A DNA stretch of 64,000 nucleotides from Palsa-147 sp036513895. Lineage in GTDB: Bacteria > Acidobacteriota > Terriglobia > Acidiferrales > UBA7541. Made by a program: the position numbers and the translations under genes. The notes beneath the pieces are model-generated. The model saw nothing but the letters and a program-made list of their open reading frames with translations, had not been told where the DNA came from and did not search any database. The stretch spans positions 1 through 64,000 of the forward strand of contig DATBYF010000112.1 of NCBI GenBank assembly GCA_036513895.1, in the 5' to 3' direction. Below are positions 53,924 through 63,358 of this stretch, in pieces; the first letter of the stretch is position 1; the number at the start of each line of letters is the position of its first letter.

Positions 53924-55423
53924 TTGTCGGTGTCTGCTTCGTCGAAACCTCGCGTTCGGTTCGCACCGTCGCCGACGGGCTATCTGCACGTCGGCGGTGC
54001 GCGCACGGCGCTGTTTAATTGGCTGTTCGCCAAGCACGAAGGCGGCACGCTGCTCTTGCGCGTGGAAGATACCGACGTTGAGCGCAATCGCCCCGAGCTA
54101 GTTGAGGGCATCCTCGACAGCCTGCGTTGGCTTGGAATCGAGTGGGATGAAGGCCCCTACTTCCAATCGCAACGGCTGGGTTTGTATCGCGCCGCCGCCG
54201 AAAGCTTGCTCGCGAGTGGCGCCGCTTACGCATGCTACTGCCAGGCTTCGCAATATGCGGGCGCGGATGCCGGCCCTCCCATCGAAGAGGTTGAAGATGA
54301 CGGGGACCTCGAGAAAAGCGCGGATGCGCGCAAGAGTTTTCGCCGGAGCGCGTGTTCGTGCGTTGATCTGACGCCGGAGGAACGCGCTCAAAAGAATACC
54401 GCTGGCGAGCCATACGCGATTCGCTGCCGCGTTCCCAAATCTGGTGTGTCCAAATTCGAAGATGCCGTCTTCGGGCCGCGCGAGGTGCAGAACGAGGAGA
54501 TCGAAGACTTCGTGTTGCTGCGATCAAATGGCTTGCCCACGTATCAATTGAGCGTCGTCGTAGACGACATTGATATGCGCATCAGCCACGTTATCCGCGG
54601 CGCGGACCATCTCTCAAACACGCCAAAACAGGTGCTCATCTACCAGGGGCTGGGCGAGAAGCCGCCGATCTTCGCGCACGTTCCGCTGATTCTGGGCCCG
54701 GATCGCACGCGACTTTCCAAGCGCCACGGCGCGACGAGCGTCACTTCGTATGTCGAGGAAGGATTTCTGCCCGAAGCGTTTCGAAATTTTCTGGCGTTGC
54801 TGGGGTGGTCGCCGGGCGAAGATCTGGAGTACTTGCCGACGCCCGAGCTTGTCGCGCGCTTTTCGCTCGGCGGCGTGAGCCGTACCAACGCCGTGTTCGA
54901 TCGCGCCAAGCTCGAGTGGTACAACGCCCAATATCTTCAGAAGATGCCGATTGATGAGCTGTTGCCGCACGTTGAGGCGCAGTTGCGCATGGCCAAGATT
55001 TGGCAGGACGAATGGGGCGGCGAGCAGCGCGATTGGTTTGCGCGAACCGTGGATCTCGTCCGCGCAAGGACGCGGCTCCTGCCCGATTTCACCACATGGG
55101 CGCGCGCATTTTTCACCGATGATTTTGAATATGAATCGGACGCGACAGAGAAATTCTGGAAAGATGAGAAAGTTCCCGTGCTGCTCGATAAATTGGCAAA
55201 CGCCCTCGAAGCTTTGCCCGATTGGAATCACGACGCGTGCGATCAGGCGCTGCGCCAATTGGCCGCTGCCGAGGGAGTCAAAGCCGGTCTGCTGATCAAT
55301 GCCACACGCGTTGCGATTGTCGGCCGCGCTGTAGCGCCGCCGCTATTCGACACGATGGTTGCGCTGGGCCGCGATCGCGTGGTTACGCGCATTCGACGCG
55401 CCCTGCTCACCCTGAAGAAATAA
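53924..55423 (+). CDS. gltX: Glutamate--tRNA ligase
   Basis: 499 residues, class I aminoacyl-tRNA synthetase. HIGH-type motif in RFAPSPTGYLHVGGARTALF; KMSKS-type motif in DRTRLSKRHGATS. Glu-binding part RVEDTDVERN. TTG start at 53924 after AAGGAAAG; GTG 53930 is possible. The presence of KLSKR-like rather than KMSKS is normal in the family. Confidence 0.96.
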   Translation: MSVSASSKPRVRFAPSPTGYLHVGGARTALFNWLFAKHEGGTLLLRVEDTDVERNRPELVEGILDSLRWLGIEWDEGPYFQSQRLGLYRAAAESLLASGAAYACYCQASQYAGADAGPPIEEVEDDGDLEKSADARKSFRRSACSCVDLTPEERAQKNTAGEPYAIRCRVPKSGVSKFEDAVFGPREVQNEEIEDFVLLRSNGLPTYQLSVVVDDIDMRISHVIRGADHLSNTPKQVLIYQGLGEKPPIFAHVPLILGPDRTRLSKRHGATSVTSYVEEGFLPEAFRNFLALLGWSPGEDLEYLPTPELVARFSLGGVSRTNAVFDRAKLEWYNAQYLQKMPIDELLPHVEAQLRMAKIWQDEWGGEQRDWFARTVDLVRARTRLLPDFTTWARAFFTDDFEYESDATEKFWKDEKVPVLLDKLANALEALPDWNHDACDQALRQLAAAEGVKAGLLINATRVAIVGRAVAPPLFDTMVALGRDRVVTRIRRALLTLKK

Positions 55424-55477
55424 TCTAGATGAAGTCTGGAATTACTTGGGGCATTACTCGCGGCATTACGTGAATTG

Positions 55478-56062
55478 CTACTTGGACTGGCTCTTGAAGA
55501 TTTCAGGGTGGGCGGCGTGCGGCTTCGCGTTCGCCGCCACTATTTTCACATTCACGGGTACTGCAACTTTTGCCGGCGGCAAACATGCCGACATATTGCA
55601 CGCCTGAAATCGCAATGTAAAAGGCAGCGTTGCCTCACCTTGAGCCGCCCCGGCCTCCGCCGCCATCTTCACGCGAATCGTGACGCTTCCCGAGTACACC
55701 GAGAGCTTTTCCTTCGAGAAATCGAACTGCAGCATTTGCCCGTCGGGATATGTCGTACCCGTTTCGCGAAATCCCGGCGCCGACGCGAGCGTTACGCCAG
55801 TCGGAATCAGATATTCCTCCGATGGGGTGTGCGAATTCATGTGATAGCCGTTGAGAATATCTACGACGATGGCGACTTCGAACGGATGTCCGGCCGGAAC
55901 TTCATCGAGCGAAACATACGCGTGCGGTTTTGCGACGGACGCTCCGCTCGGCAATGAAGAACCGGTTTGAGCCGCAATCTGCGGCACGCTAACGACTGCC
56001 AAGGCAAAGATGATAATGAAGCTCACCGCGATAGCTACGCTGAATCTGCGCCGTGCCTGCAT
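55478..56062 (-). CDS. DsbD N-terminal-domain-like exported protein
   Basis: About 194 residues with a signal peptide (VAIAVSFIIIFALAVVSVPQ). The immunoglobulin-like DsbD-alpha domain contains GYHMNSHTPSEEYLIPT and the redox pair in RFQACNMSACLPP. In DsbD this domain passes electrons from the membrane part to periplasmic partners. Here it is a separate protein beside CcdA and TlpA. Its ATG shares one base with the stop of the frataxin gene, so translation is coupled. Confidence 0.88.
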   Translation of the reverse strand: MQARRRFSVAIAVSFIIIFALAVVSVPQIAAQTGSSLPSGASVAKPHAYVSLDEVPAGHPFEVAIVVDILNGYHMNSHTPSEEYLIPTGVTLASAPGFRETGTTYPDGQMLQFDFSKEKLSVYSGSVTIRVKMAAEAGAAQGEATLPFTLRFQACNMSACLPPAKVAVPVNVKIVAANAKPHAAHPEIFKSQSK

Positions 56063-56394
56063 CACACGCTCACCGTCGCGCCCAGTTGCTGCGTGAGAAT
56101 CCGGCTCATCACTTGATTTAGCGTCTCGCCCGTCTTCTCCAGCACGAATGCGTTCGCGGTGTCCGACCACACAAGCTTGAAACTCGTGGCCAGCGCGGAA
56201 ATCCACACCTGCCGCACCGGCGTATTCGGGCTGATCACGAACCGCGTTTCGTCCTCATCCTCGAATTCCACTTCGAGCTTGCCGCTGCCCCCCTCGACTT
56301 GAAAATCGTGCTCGTCGCCGATTTCCATCAGCCGGCGGCGCAGCGATTCGAACGCCGCGTCGCACCTCTTTTGAAATTCCTGTTCGTCCATCAT
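56062..56394 (-). CDS. cyaY: Frataxin-like iron donor protein
   Basis: 110 residues. Family features: EFQKRCDAAFESLRRRLME, an acidic helix and strand (VEFEDEDETRFV), VRQVWISALATSFKLVW, and the C-terminal TGETLNQVM with QQLG. CyaY binds iron at its acidic ridge and tunes Fe-S cluster assembly. No isc genes are near; it lies in a thiol-redox operon instead. Confidence 0.88.
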   Translation of the reverse strand: MMDEQEFQKRCDAAFESLRRRLMEIGDEHDFQVEGGSGKLEVEFEDEDETRFVISPNTPVRQVWISALATSFKLVWSDTANAFVLEKTGETLNQVMSRILTQQLGATVSV

Positions 56395-56460
56395 CGCAAT
56401 TCCATCATAACAATTTTAGATTAAGGCAGCCCGCGAGTGATTTGCAATAGCGCGCCAAAT

Positions 56461-57027
56461 TTATAAGGCGTGTTGAATGGCTTTTTCCAAATGATTGTGG
56501 CTCACGACGCCCACCACACGCGTGTCGATTTTCCCATCGCGAGTGATTATAAAGCTGGTCGGCAAACCCATGATGCCGCCGAATTTCGTCCCGAGATCGT
56601 CGTTCCCAAGTACAACCGGATATGGAATCGGCAGCGATTGGCCATCCACATCGAATTTTTCCTTCGCAACGAACGGGCCCACCACCGACGCTCCTTCGTC
56701 ATCCATCGCCACGCCCAGTATAGTGAAGCCTTTATCGCCGTATTTTTTCTGGAACTCGATCATCCACGGCGTTTCGATCTTGCACGGCTCGCACCAGGTG
56801 GCCCAGAAATTGACGAGCACGACTTTGCCCCGCAAGCTTCCAAGAGAAATCTCACTACCATCGAGCGACTTAAACGTCACGTTTGGCGCAGGCCCGAGCG
56901 GCCCTGAAATCGGCTCGTCATCCTCTTCCGCGCTGCTCTTATGCAGGAATTTCCCGCAACTCGTGAATGCGCCCATCACCGTCCCTAGAATTAATGCCAG
57001 CAATAGAAAAGGAAAATACTTCTTCAT
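56461..57027 (-). CDS. TlpA/ResA-like thioredoxin lipoprotein
   Basis: About 188 residues. Signal with lipobox (GTVMGAFTSCGKF) and a thioredoxin fold with the active site FWATWCEPCKIETPWM and the cis-Pro in GIMGLPTSFII. It reduces periplasmic disulfides, often for cytochrome c maturation. The start at 57027 follows AGGAG. It is 14 nt after the CcdA stop, so electrons from CcdA probably go to it. Confidence 0.92.
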   Translation of the reverse strand: MKKYFPFLLLALILGTVMGAFTSCGKFLHKSSAEEDDEPISGPLGPAPNVTFKSLDGSEISLGSLRGKVVLVNFWATWCEPCKIETPWMIEFQKKYGDKGFTILGVAMDDEGASVVGPFVAKEKFDVDGQSLPIPYPVVLGNDDLGTKFGGIMGLPTSFIITRDGKIDTRVVGVVSHNHLEKAIQHAL

Positions 57028-57041
57028 CCGGCCGACTCCTA

Positions 57042-57908
57042 TCACAAAGAAAACCGATTCAGAAAATTCAACTTCCCGGAAAGCCAAGTCAGGCGATTCA
57101 TGAATACCAGCCCGCCGATGGCCAGCAATAAAACTCCACTGCACACTTCCACAACATGCATGTGGCGCCGGAAGCGCTTGTAGAATTTCAAGAAACTACC
57201 AATCCCGATCGCAGTGAGAAGAAACGGAATCGCGAGGCCCGCAGAATAAACCGCCAGCAAAAACACGCCCTGCCAAATCGTCTGGTTCGTTGCAGCCATC
57301 GCCAGCACCGCAGCGAGAATCGGCCCGATACACGGCGTCCATCCGAAAGCGAACGCAAACCCCAGGAGAAAGCCGCTGAAGGCGCCGGGCTTCGCCCCGA
57401 GAGTCCTGAAATGAATGTCACGGTTCAACCAGCGCGTCAAAAACGGCCCGAGAAAGAAAATCACGGACGCCGAAAGAAAATGTACGGGGCGAATCCGCTC
57501 GCCAAACACACCCGGCTTCATCGCAACGAGAATTCCACCGGCGACAAATACGGCGCCGATCAGCGCTCCGAGAACGATCGAAATTTTCGCGAGCACGCCA
57601 GTGAGATGCAGCCCAAAAAGCAGAATGAACGAACCAGCGACGGGCGCCAGCAATGTGCGATTCTTCAGCAGAAATTCGCCGACGGCGCTGGCCGACGCAC
57701 CAAACGTGATGAAGACAATCGAGAATCCCAGCACGAAAGCAAACGCCGAGCCCAGCACGCTCGCTCGATTGCCCTCGCCCTCGCTCAGTTGCTCGACGCC
57801 GATGCCCGAGAGCATCGAAACATATCCCGGCACCAGCGGGAGCACGCAGGGCGAAAGGAACGAGACAAGCCCCGCGAGAAACGCCGCGAAGATAGATACG
57901 TCACCCAA
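57042..57908 (-). CDS. ccdA: CcdA/DsbD-type membrane thiol-electron carrier
   Basis: 288 residues, six or more membrane helices. Redox Cys in FLSPCVLPLVPGYVS and FGWTPCIGPILAAV. It carries reducing power from cytoplasmic thioredoxin across the membrane. It is about 45 residues longer than usual CcdA because of an insert (GILVAMKPGVFGERIRPVHF region) between the third and fourth helices. TTG start at 57908 with GAAGAG upstream. Confidence 0.92.
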   Translation of the reverse strand: MGDVSIFAAFLAGLVSFLSPCVLPLVPGYVSMLSGIGVEQLSEGEGNRASVLGSAFAFVLGFSIVFITFGASASAVGEFLLKNRTLLAPVAGSFILLFGLHLTGVLAKISIVLGALIGAVFVAGGILVAMKPGVFGERIRPVHFLSASVIFFLGPFLTRWLNRDIHFRTLGAKPGAFSGFLLGFAFAFGWTPCIGPILAAVLAMAATNQTIWQGVFLLAVYSAGLAIPFLLTAIGIGSFLKFYKRFRRHMHVVEVCSGVLLLAIGGLVFMNRLTWLSGKLNFLNRFSL

Positions 57909-58188
57909 TTTTTCTCTTCATGACTTCATGATAATGATGTGCGCTCGATTGGATTCGCTTGTGGCTGTGAAGTTCCCGCTTAAATCGTATTTTCTCATAG
58001 CAACGCGACACGCGCCGACTCTTTCTCCACTTCTCCAATTCGAAGCTCGTCATGGTTTCTACTCATAAGTTAGACGCACGCGGGCCGATTACTGGTAACG
58101 CAGAACACTCCAGGTGCCAGACGAATCTTACGCGCTTGCATCATTGAACCAGAAAACGACATCTCGCATCCTGCTCTACCGCAAGGAT

Positions 58189-59598
58189 TTACATCGCGCC
58201 GTCAGCGGCGGAGGCTTCAGCCGCAATCTGCAGGAGTGTCGCCTCGTCCCAGCGCTTTCCGATAAGTTGCAGTCCGATTGGCAGCCCATTTTTTGTCCAA
58301 CCGCACCGCATAGACATCGCAGGATTTCCCGACACGTTGGCGGGCCGGCTTAGCCGCACCATCGCCGAGCGCACCGTCTCTTCTTCGCCGAGAATTGTCA
58401 CCATGCTTTCGCCGATTCGCGTCGCCGCAACGGGTGTTGCAGGCGCAACGATCACGTCCGCTGTGTCAAATGCCGCGTCGAACTCTGCGGTCGCGCGTTC
58501 CCGTGTTTCCATCGCCTGCAAATAATCAATGGCTTGCACCGTCGCGCCTTGCTCGAGCCGCTTTCGCACATCTTCCCCATATTCCTCGGCGCGCGCGGGA
58601 TAGTAGCCCTGCGATTCGTGATATTGCCGCGCTTCCGCTAACGCAATCTGTGTTCCTGCTGCGCCCCAATTCGCTGCATCCGGCAATGAAATTTCTACGA
58701 CGCTCGACCCTGCTCGTTCAAAACGATTGATCGCGGCGTCAATCGCCGCTTTTACTTCTTCATTCACGTGATCGAAGAAAAACTCGCTCGGCCGTCCGAA
58801 CGTTAACTTTCTTGGCTTCGAGCGTCGCGATGTCCGCCTCGAAGATTTGCGCGTTGAAAAAGGCGAATGAAACGGGTGCCGCGTGTTCGATAAAACTTCG
58901 AGCAGCAGCGCCGCGTCAACCGCACTACGAGTAAGCGGACCCATATGGTCGAGACTCCGCGAAAGCGGAATCACCCCTCGACAGCTTACTCTGCCGAACG
59001 TCGGCTTCAGCCCAACGATTCCGCAAAGCGACGCCGGAATTCGAATCGAGCCGCCGGTATCCGTCCCGAGCGCCGCGAATGCCATTCCAGTCGTCACGGC
59101 AACGGCCGAACCGCCGCTCGAACCACCCGCGACGCGTTCACGGTCCCACGGATTGCGCGCCGGGCCATAGTGAGAATTCTCATTCGTGATCCCATAAGCG
59201 AATTCATGCATATTCGTCTTGCCGACGATGATCGCGCCGGCACGGCGCAGCGCCCGCACCACATCGGCATCCTCATCCGGCACGAAATCCGCTAGGATCT
59301 TCGAGCCCGCCGTCGTACGCAGGCCCTTCGTTTCGATATTGTCCTTCAGTGCAATCGGAATTCCGTGTAACGGGCCGCGATACCGCTTGCGCAGAATCTC
59401 GCGTTCAGCTTTTCGCGCGGCATGTTTCGCCTGCTCGCCCGCAATGGTAATAAATGCATTTAGTTTTGGATTGAGCGTTTCGATTCGTTCGAGGGCAGCC
59501 TCGAGCAATTCGACGGGCGATATCTTGCGAGCACGAATCAGCGGCGCAACGCTTTGAATGTCTAACGAAAGTAGGTCGTCGAGTTTTGCGCCCGGCAC
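58189..59598 (-). CDS. Amidase-signature-family hydrolase
   Basis: About 469 residues. Ser-cisSer-Lys triad: Lys in IALKDNIETKG, cis-Ser in VAGGSSGGSAVAV, nucleophile in GTDTGGSIRIPAS. It could be a GatA-like or a catabolic amidase; no gatB or gatC is near, so the latter is more likely. An Arg/Ser-rich insert (STRKSSRRTSRRSKPRK) lies near residue 260. The start GTG 59598 is preceded by GAGGAT and lies 14 nt after the lptD stop. Confidence 0.9.
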   Translation of the reverse strand: MPGAKLDDLLSLDIQSVAPLIRARKISPVELLEAALERIETLNPKLNAFITIAGEQAKHAARKAEREILRKRYRGPLHGIPIALKDNIETKGLRTTAGSKILADFVPDEDADVVRALRRAGAIIVGKTNMHEFAYGITNENSHYGPARNPWDRERVAGGSSGGSAVAVTTGMAFAALGTDTGGSIRIPASLCGIVGLKPTFGRVSCRGVIPLSRSLDHMGPLTRSAVDAALLLEVLSNTRHPFHSPFSTRKSSRRTSRRSKPRKLTFGRPSEFFFDHVNEEVKAAIDAAINRFERAGSSVVEISLPDAANWGAAGTQIALAEARQYHESQGYYPARAEEYGEDVRKRLEQGATVQAIDYLQAMETRERATAEFDAAFDTADVIVAPATPVAATRIGESMVTILGEEETVRSAMVRLSRPANVSGNPAMSMRCGWTKNGLPIGLQLIGKRWDEATLLQIAAEASAADGAM

Positions 59599-59611
59599 GG
59601 AATTCAGATCC

Positions 59612-62020
59612 TCAGAAAATCTTTTCCTGCCGGCGCAAATTCCCAGCCGAACCAAGATTGGCGATGAGCAACACAATCCTGTACTGGTTCTCGCTGCGCA
59701 CCGTGCCGAGAGAAAGCTTCCGGTATTCGAACCCGATGCCGCAGCACGAGCCGTTGTAGGTAATCTGCGCCACCTGATTCTGGAAGTCGTGCTGCGTCAG
59801 ATCGTAGCTGATACCAATCGAAGTATTCCATCCGCGGCGATTCATCTCGCCGTACCCGATCAGCGCTTGTACCTGGTCTGAGCGCGACTCGTAAACGAAA
59901 TTCGGCGCCGGCACAGCCGGCCGCAGATTGATCGTCGAAAAATCCGCCACGGTGATGAACGATTCGCGATAAGGCTTCAATTTCAGCAGCCCGCCGATAG
60001 CCGTGAGTTCATTGCGCGTGGGATCGTAATCCACTCGAAATTGGGCGTCGTAGTGGCTGCCTGGACTCACGCGGAAATCGCTGATGATCGGCGAAAAACG
60101 GCGCGGCTCGTCTGCAAACGCAAACGGCGTGAGTGCATCGAGCGTTTCAAACACGTTGCGCACGCCGGGAACCAACGCGCCGCCGAACGTCGGATCGAGA
60201 AAATATTTCTGTTTGATGTCCCAGCTCAGAAATTCCACGGCGTCGCCGTCGTCATTCACTTTGCGGAAAAGCCGCTGCCGGATGCCGTATTCCACTTCAT
60301 TCGTGTCGGTAAGCGTTTCGTCCTCGTCGAAGCGAATAAACCGGCCGAAATCGTTCACGCCATTAACGTAGTGATAGACGATGTCGGGCTCGATCGTATG
60401 TTTCCATTTCGCGTTCGCGCTTTGCCAAACGCGCTCGAAGACCGGCGGACGAATATCTATCGTCACTTCTTCCGTCGTACGAACCAGCGGAATGTTAAGC
60501 AGTTCGCCAAAAGTTCCAAGTTGCTCGCCATAACGCGTCGAACGAAGCGTGAAAGTTGATGTCACACCGATCCACGGGCCCCAGCGCAGCGGCACGGTCA
60601 CGCTCGGCGCAATTTCGCTTCGCGAAACGAAACTCCCGCTGTCGAATCCCGTTACTGTATCCGAGCGATGAACCGCGCCGGTAAACGCGTCGAACGAAAA
60701 ATAGAACGGCAGATGCTCGAAAGGCGCGCGCTCGACCGAATCAAAACGCACTTCGGGCGCGCTTCGAAGCGTCACCGAAGTGTCCGGTGAGTCGCTGAGA
60801 AAGTCTTTGTAGCTGATCGCCGCGATATTCAGGCTGTAGCCCGAAAAGTTATTGGTCGCAAACGCCGTGTTCCGCACTTCGGAGTTCACCGCTTGCGAGA
60901 ACGTCTCCGCGAACGCCAGCCGGAACGTAAGCGATGTCAATTGATCCAAATCAGTAACTGTGCGCCAGCCGTTAGGTAGCAGCGAGTCGAACGAAAAGCG
61001 AGCCTCGTGTCCCCCTTCTTTCAGTGGCGGGCCACTCGGCTCTGGCAAACCGCGGTCAATCACGCCGTAATAACTCGCCTCTAGCTTCGTATTCGCCCAA
61101 GGCCGCATCCGCAGTACGCCGTTTTGACTCCAGCCGCGCAGGCTCAAATATGTTGCGCCAATCGAGAGATCCGACCAATCATTCGGCGCCCAGTAGTAAG
61201 AATCTCCGAAGAAGTAGCCCTTCACGGAAGAGTTGCCGAGATCGGGAATCATAAAACCGGATTGGCGCTGGTGGCTCGCAGGAAATGTGGCGTACGGCAA
61301 GTAAACGATTGGAAAGTAGAGCAATTGAAAATGCGAGTTTACCAACTGGACGTTTTTCTCGAGCCGGACGGTTGCTTCCGGTGCGAAGAATTTCCACGTT
61401 GGCTTGTCCGGCCGGCACACCGTAATCCACGCGTGATGGACTTTGTAAGTGGATTCGTCAATGCGCTCAGCGTCTCGCGCTTCGAAGTAAATAGGATTCG
61501 GAGTGATTAGCAGAGTGGGAATCGGCCGGCGCTGCATTTGCATCGTCGCGCGTACGTGATGGAAAGTGCCGCGCTCGGTCTGCAAATTGTACGTCGCTTC
61601 TTCCGCCTCCACATGTTGCGCCAAATGATCGATCACCACGTGCCCGCGCGCAGTTGCCTGTTTTGTCGTGTCGTCGTACTCGACGTGATCGGCGCGCAGC
61701 CGGAAATTCTCGTAGAGGATTTCAACGCAGCCGTCGGCGTAGGTGATGTTGCCGGTGCGGTGTTGCGTCTCAGCTTCGAGCGTTGCCACGCTTGGTTCGC
61801 GCTTTTCCGTTGAATACTGGCAGCCAGGCGATGCCGGCGAGGCTTTCTCCGGAGATGACGTCGTCTGCGCGGGCGACGTTGTCTGCATGGACGTTGTTGC
61901 TTGTGCGAATGCTGCACTCCGCGCGTTTGCCAATGGCGCAAACCCGTACGATATGGCGAAGAGTGCGATTAAGGTTTGCGCGGTTCGGCGAATGGTGGAT
62001 GCCGCAGCGAAGTCTCGCAT
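59612..62020 (-). CDS. lptD: LPS-assembly outer-membrane protein LptD
   Basis: About 802 residues. Signal peptide (TLIALFAISYGFAPLANARS region), then the OstA-type beta-jellyroll (VEYDDTTKQATARGHVVI) and the long C-terminal beta-barrel ending in RRQEKIF. It inserts lipopolysaccharide in the outer leaflet with LptE. The open frame continues to 62389, but the ATG at 62020 starts the signal peptide. It shows the cell has an outer membrane with LPS-like lipid. Confidence 0.93.
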   Translation of the reverse strand: MRDFAAASTIRRTAQTLIALFAISYGFAPLANARSAAFAQATTSMQTTSPAQTTSSPEKASPASPGCQYSTEKREPSVATLEAETQHRTGNITYADGCVEILYENFRLRADHVEYDDTTKQATARGHVVIDHLAQHVEAEEATYNLQTERGTFHHVRATMQMQRRPIPTLLITPNPIYFEARDAERIDESTYKVHHAWITVCRPDKPTWKFFAPEATVRLEKNVQLVNSHFQLLYFPIVYLPYATFPASHQRQSGFMIPDLGNSSVKGYFFGDSYYWAPNDWSDLSIGATYLSLRGWSQNGVLRMRPWANTKLEASYYGVIDRGLPEPSGPPLKEGGHEARFSFDSLLPNGWRTVTDLDQLTSLTFRLAFAETFSQAVNSEVRNTAFATNNFSGYSLNIAAISYKDFLSDSPDTSVTLRSAPEVRFDSVERAPFEHLPFYFSFDAFTGAVHRSDTVTGFDSGSFVSRSEIAPSVTVPLRWGPWIGVTSTFTLRSTRYGEQLGTFGELLNIPLVRTTEEVTIDIRPPVFERVWQSANAKWKHTIEPDIVYHYVNGVNDFGRFIRFDEDETLTDTNEVEYGIRQRLFRKVNDDGDAVEFLSWDIKQKYFLDPTFGGALVPGVRNVFETLDALTPFAFADEPRRFSPIISDFRVSPGSHYDAQFRVDYDPTRNELTAIGGLLKLKPYRESFITVADFSTINLRPAVPAPNFVYESRSDQVQALIGYGEMNRRGWNTSIGISYDLTQHDFQNQVAQITYNGSCCGIGFEYRKLSLGTVRSENQYRIVLLIANLGSAGNLRRQEKIF

Positions 62021-62265
62021 GTCGCGGAAAAGAGACCCGAGCGTAGCACGCCCTTCAAAGCGCAAGCAACGAGCGATCTCTCCGGCAACCGAAGCAGCCG
62101 CAGCGGCCACAGTGCCGCCGACGGTATTCGTGACTGCGTCGTAGCCCGCGCGTTCCCTCCGCCCTTCGCAACTTGCCAATTCTTGATGCGCTTCAACTCT
62201 TCCGACCTGTGCTACGATGTCCTCGCTCCCTGTCACCGGGAACGTCCGCAGCGCAAAACGGACTG

Positions 62266-63189
62266 GTGATATACGAATGCTCGAAGTGTGGCGCTCTTCT
62301 GTTCGAAGACGCCGGTAAATGTTCTTTCTGTGACGCACCCCTTCATGCGGCTCCCGGGCACGCGGCTCCCGAAGAAGAAGAATACGCAACCGTCCCCGCC
62401 AACGAGGTAGAACCTGACTGGCGTGCCGAGGTTGCCCGCCGCATGGAGATCTATCGCGCCCGCCGCCGGCGCTACCTGCCCAATGAATCCCAGCCGCCGC
62501 TACCCTTTCAAGGAGAGTCTCACGTCAATGCGGATCTGCACGACCAAACAACGGAAGCAGCGGAGCCTTCTGCGCTCGCTCCCGCACAGCCGCTCCCTCG
62601 CTCCGCGCGAAAATTGATCCCGCCGCGTGCCCCTGACCGCGTGGAAATCTCCATCCTTCAGCCTGAACTCGATTTCTCGGCCGCGTCCGACGACCGCACC
62701 CATCCGCAAACGGCGCTCGTCCCGGTAGCCCCCTTGCGCGAGCGCCGCGAAGCTGGTCTGCTCGATGCCGCATTTCTGGCGTTTTCCTACGTCGGCTTCG
62801 GCGCGCTCTTCCATTCTCTCGGCGGCCGGCTCTCCTTCACCAAAGTAGGCGGGGTCGTTTTCGCCGCGACGTTTTTCCTCCTCTACACCATCTATTTCTC
62901 CATCTTCACGTTCTTCGGCGGTGCCACGCCGGGCATGCTCCTCCGCGGTCTCTATGTCGTGCGCCTGGATGGCCGCCTCGCCGACACGCGCCAGCTTCTC
63001 TGGCGCTCCTTCGGCTATCTGCTCTCCGGCGGTGCGCTGATGATGGGCTTCCTTTGGGCGCTCTGGGACGACGATCATTTCACCTGGCACGACCGGATGT
63101 CCCACACCTACGTGACCGAAGCGCTGCCCCTCGACATTTCGGATTCCCTCGAGGTCGGCCAATCGCAGCAAACTTTCGCCCACAAATAG
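62266..63189 (+). CDS. RDD-family membrane protein with zinc ribbon
   Basis: About 307 residues. An N-terminal zinc ribbon (YECSKCGALLF, then CSFCDAPLH) and a Pro-rich linker are followed by an RDD domain with three hydrophobic helices (GVVFAATFFLLYTIYFSIFT) and a late HDRMSHTYV. RDD proteins may transport ions or small molecules. GTG 62266 is chosen as it starts the ribbon; the frame opens at 62173. It diverges from lptD. Confidence 0.85.
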   Translation: MIYECSKCGALLFEDAGKCSFCDAPLHAAPGHAAPEEEEYATVPANEVEPDWRAEVARRMEIYRARRRRYLPNESQPPLPFQGESHVNADLHDQTTEAAEPSALAPAQPLPRSARKLIPPRAPDRVEISILQPELDFSAASDDRTHPQTALVPVAPLRERREAGLLDAAFLAFSYVGFGALFHSLGGRLSFTKVGGVVFAATFFLLYTIYFSIFTFFGGATPGMLLRGLYVVRLDGRLADTRQLLWRSFGYLLSGGALMMGFLWALWDDDHFTWHDRMSHTYVTEALPLDISDSLEVGQSQQTFAHK

Positions 63190-63222
63190 CATCGGAACTA
63201 GAGCGGCCGAAACCAGCGGAAA

Positions 63223-63231
63223 TGGTATAAT
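63223..63231 (+). promoter_or_regulatory. Extended -10 element of the S41 peptidase gene
   Basis: TGGTATAAT fits TGn-TATAAT; no good -35 box. It would give a leader of about 120 nt. Confidence 0.5.
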
Positions 63232-63358
63232 GGCGGTTTAACACTAGGCGGAAATAGGCACCTCTATCGCGGTCGCGAACGCATCTAATTCTCGAAGCCA
63301 GCCGGGACAGGCCGCCAGTCGGGGCACGCCGCCAGCCAGGTAGGCCGAAGGTAAAGAC

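Noticed and set aside
58189..59598. GatA subunit of the tRNA amidotransferase
   Set aside because: Amidase motifs fit, but gatB and gatC are absent and an Arg/Ser-rich insert is atypical; kept as a general amidase.
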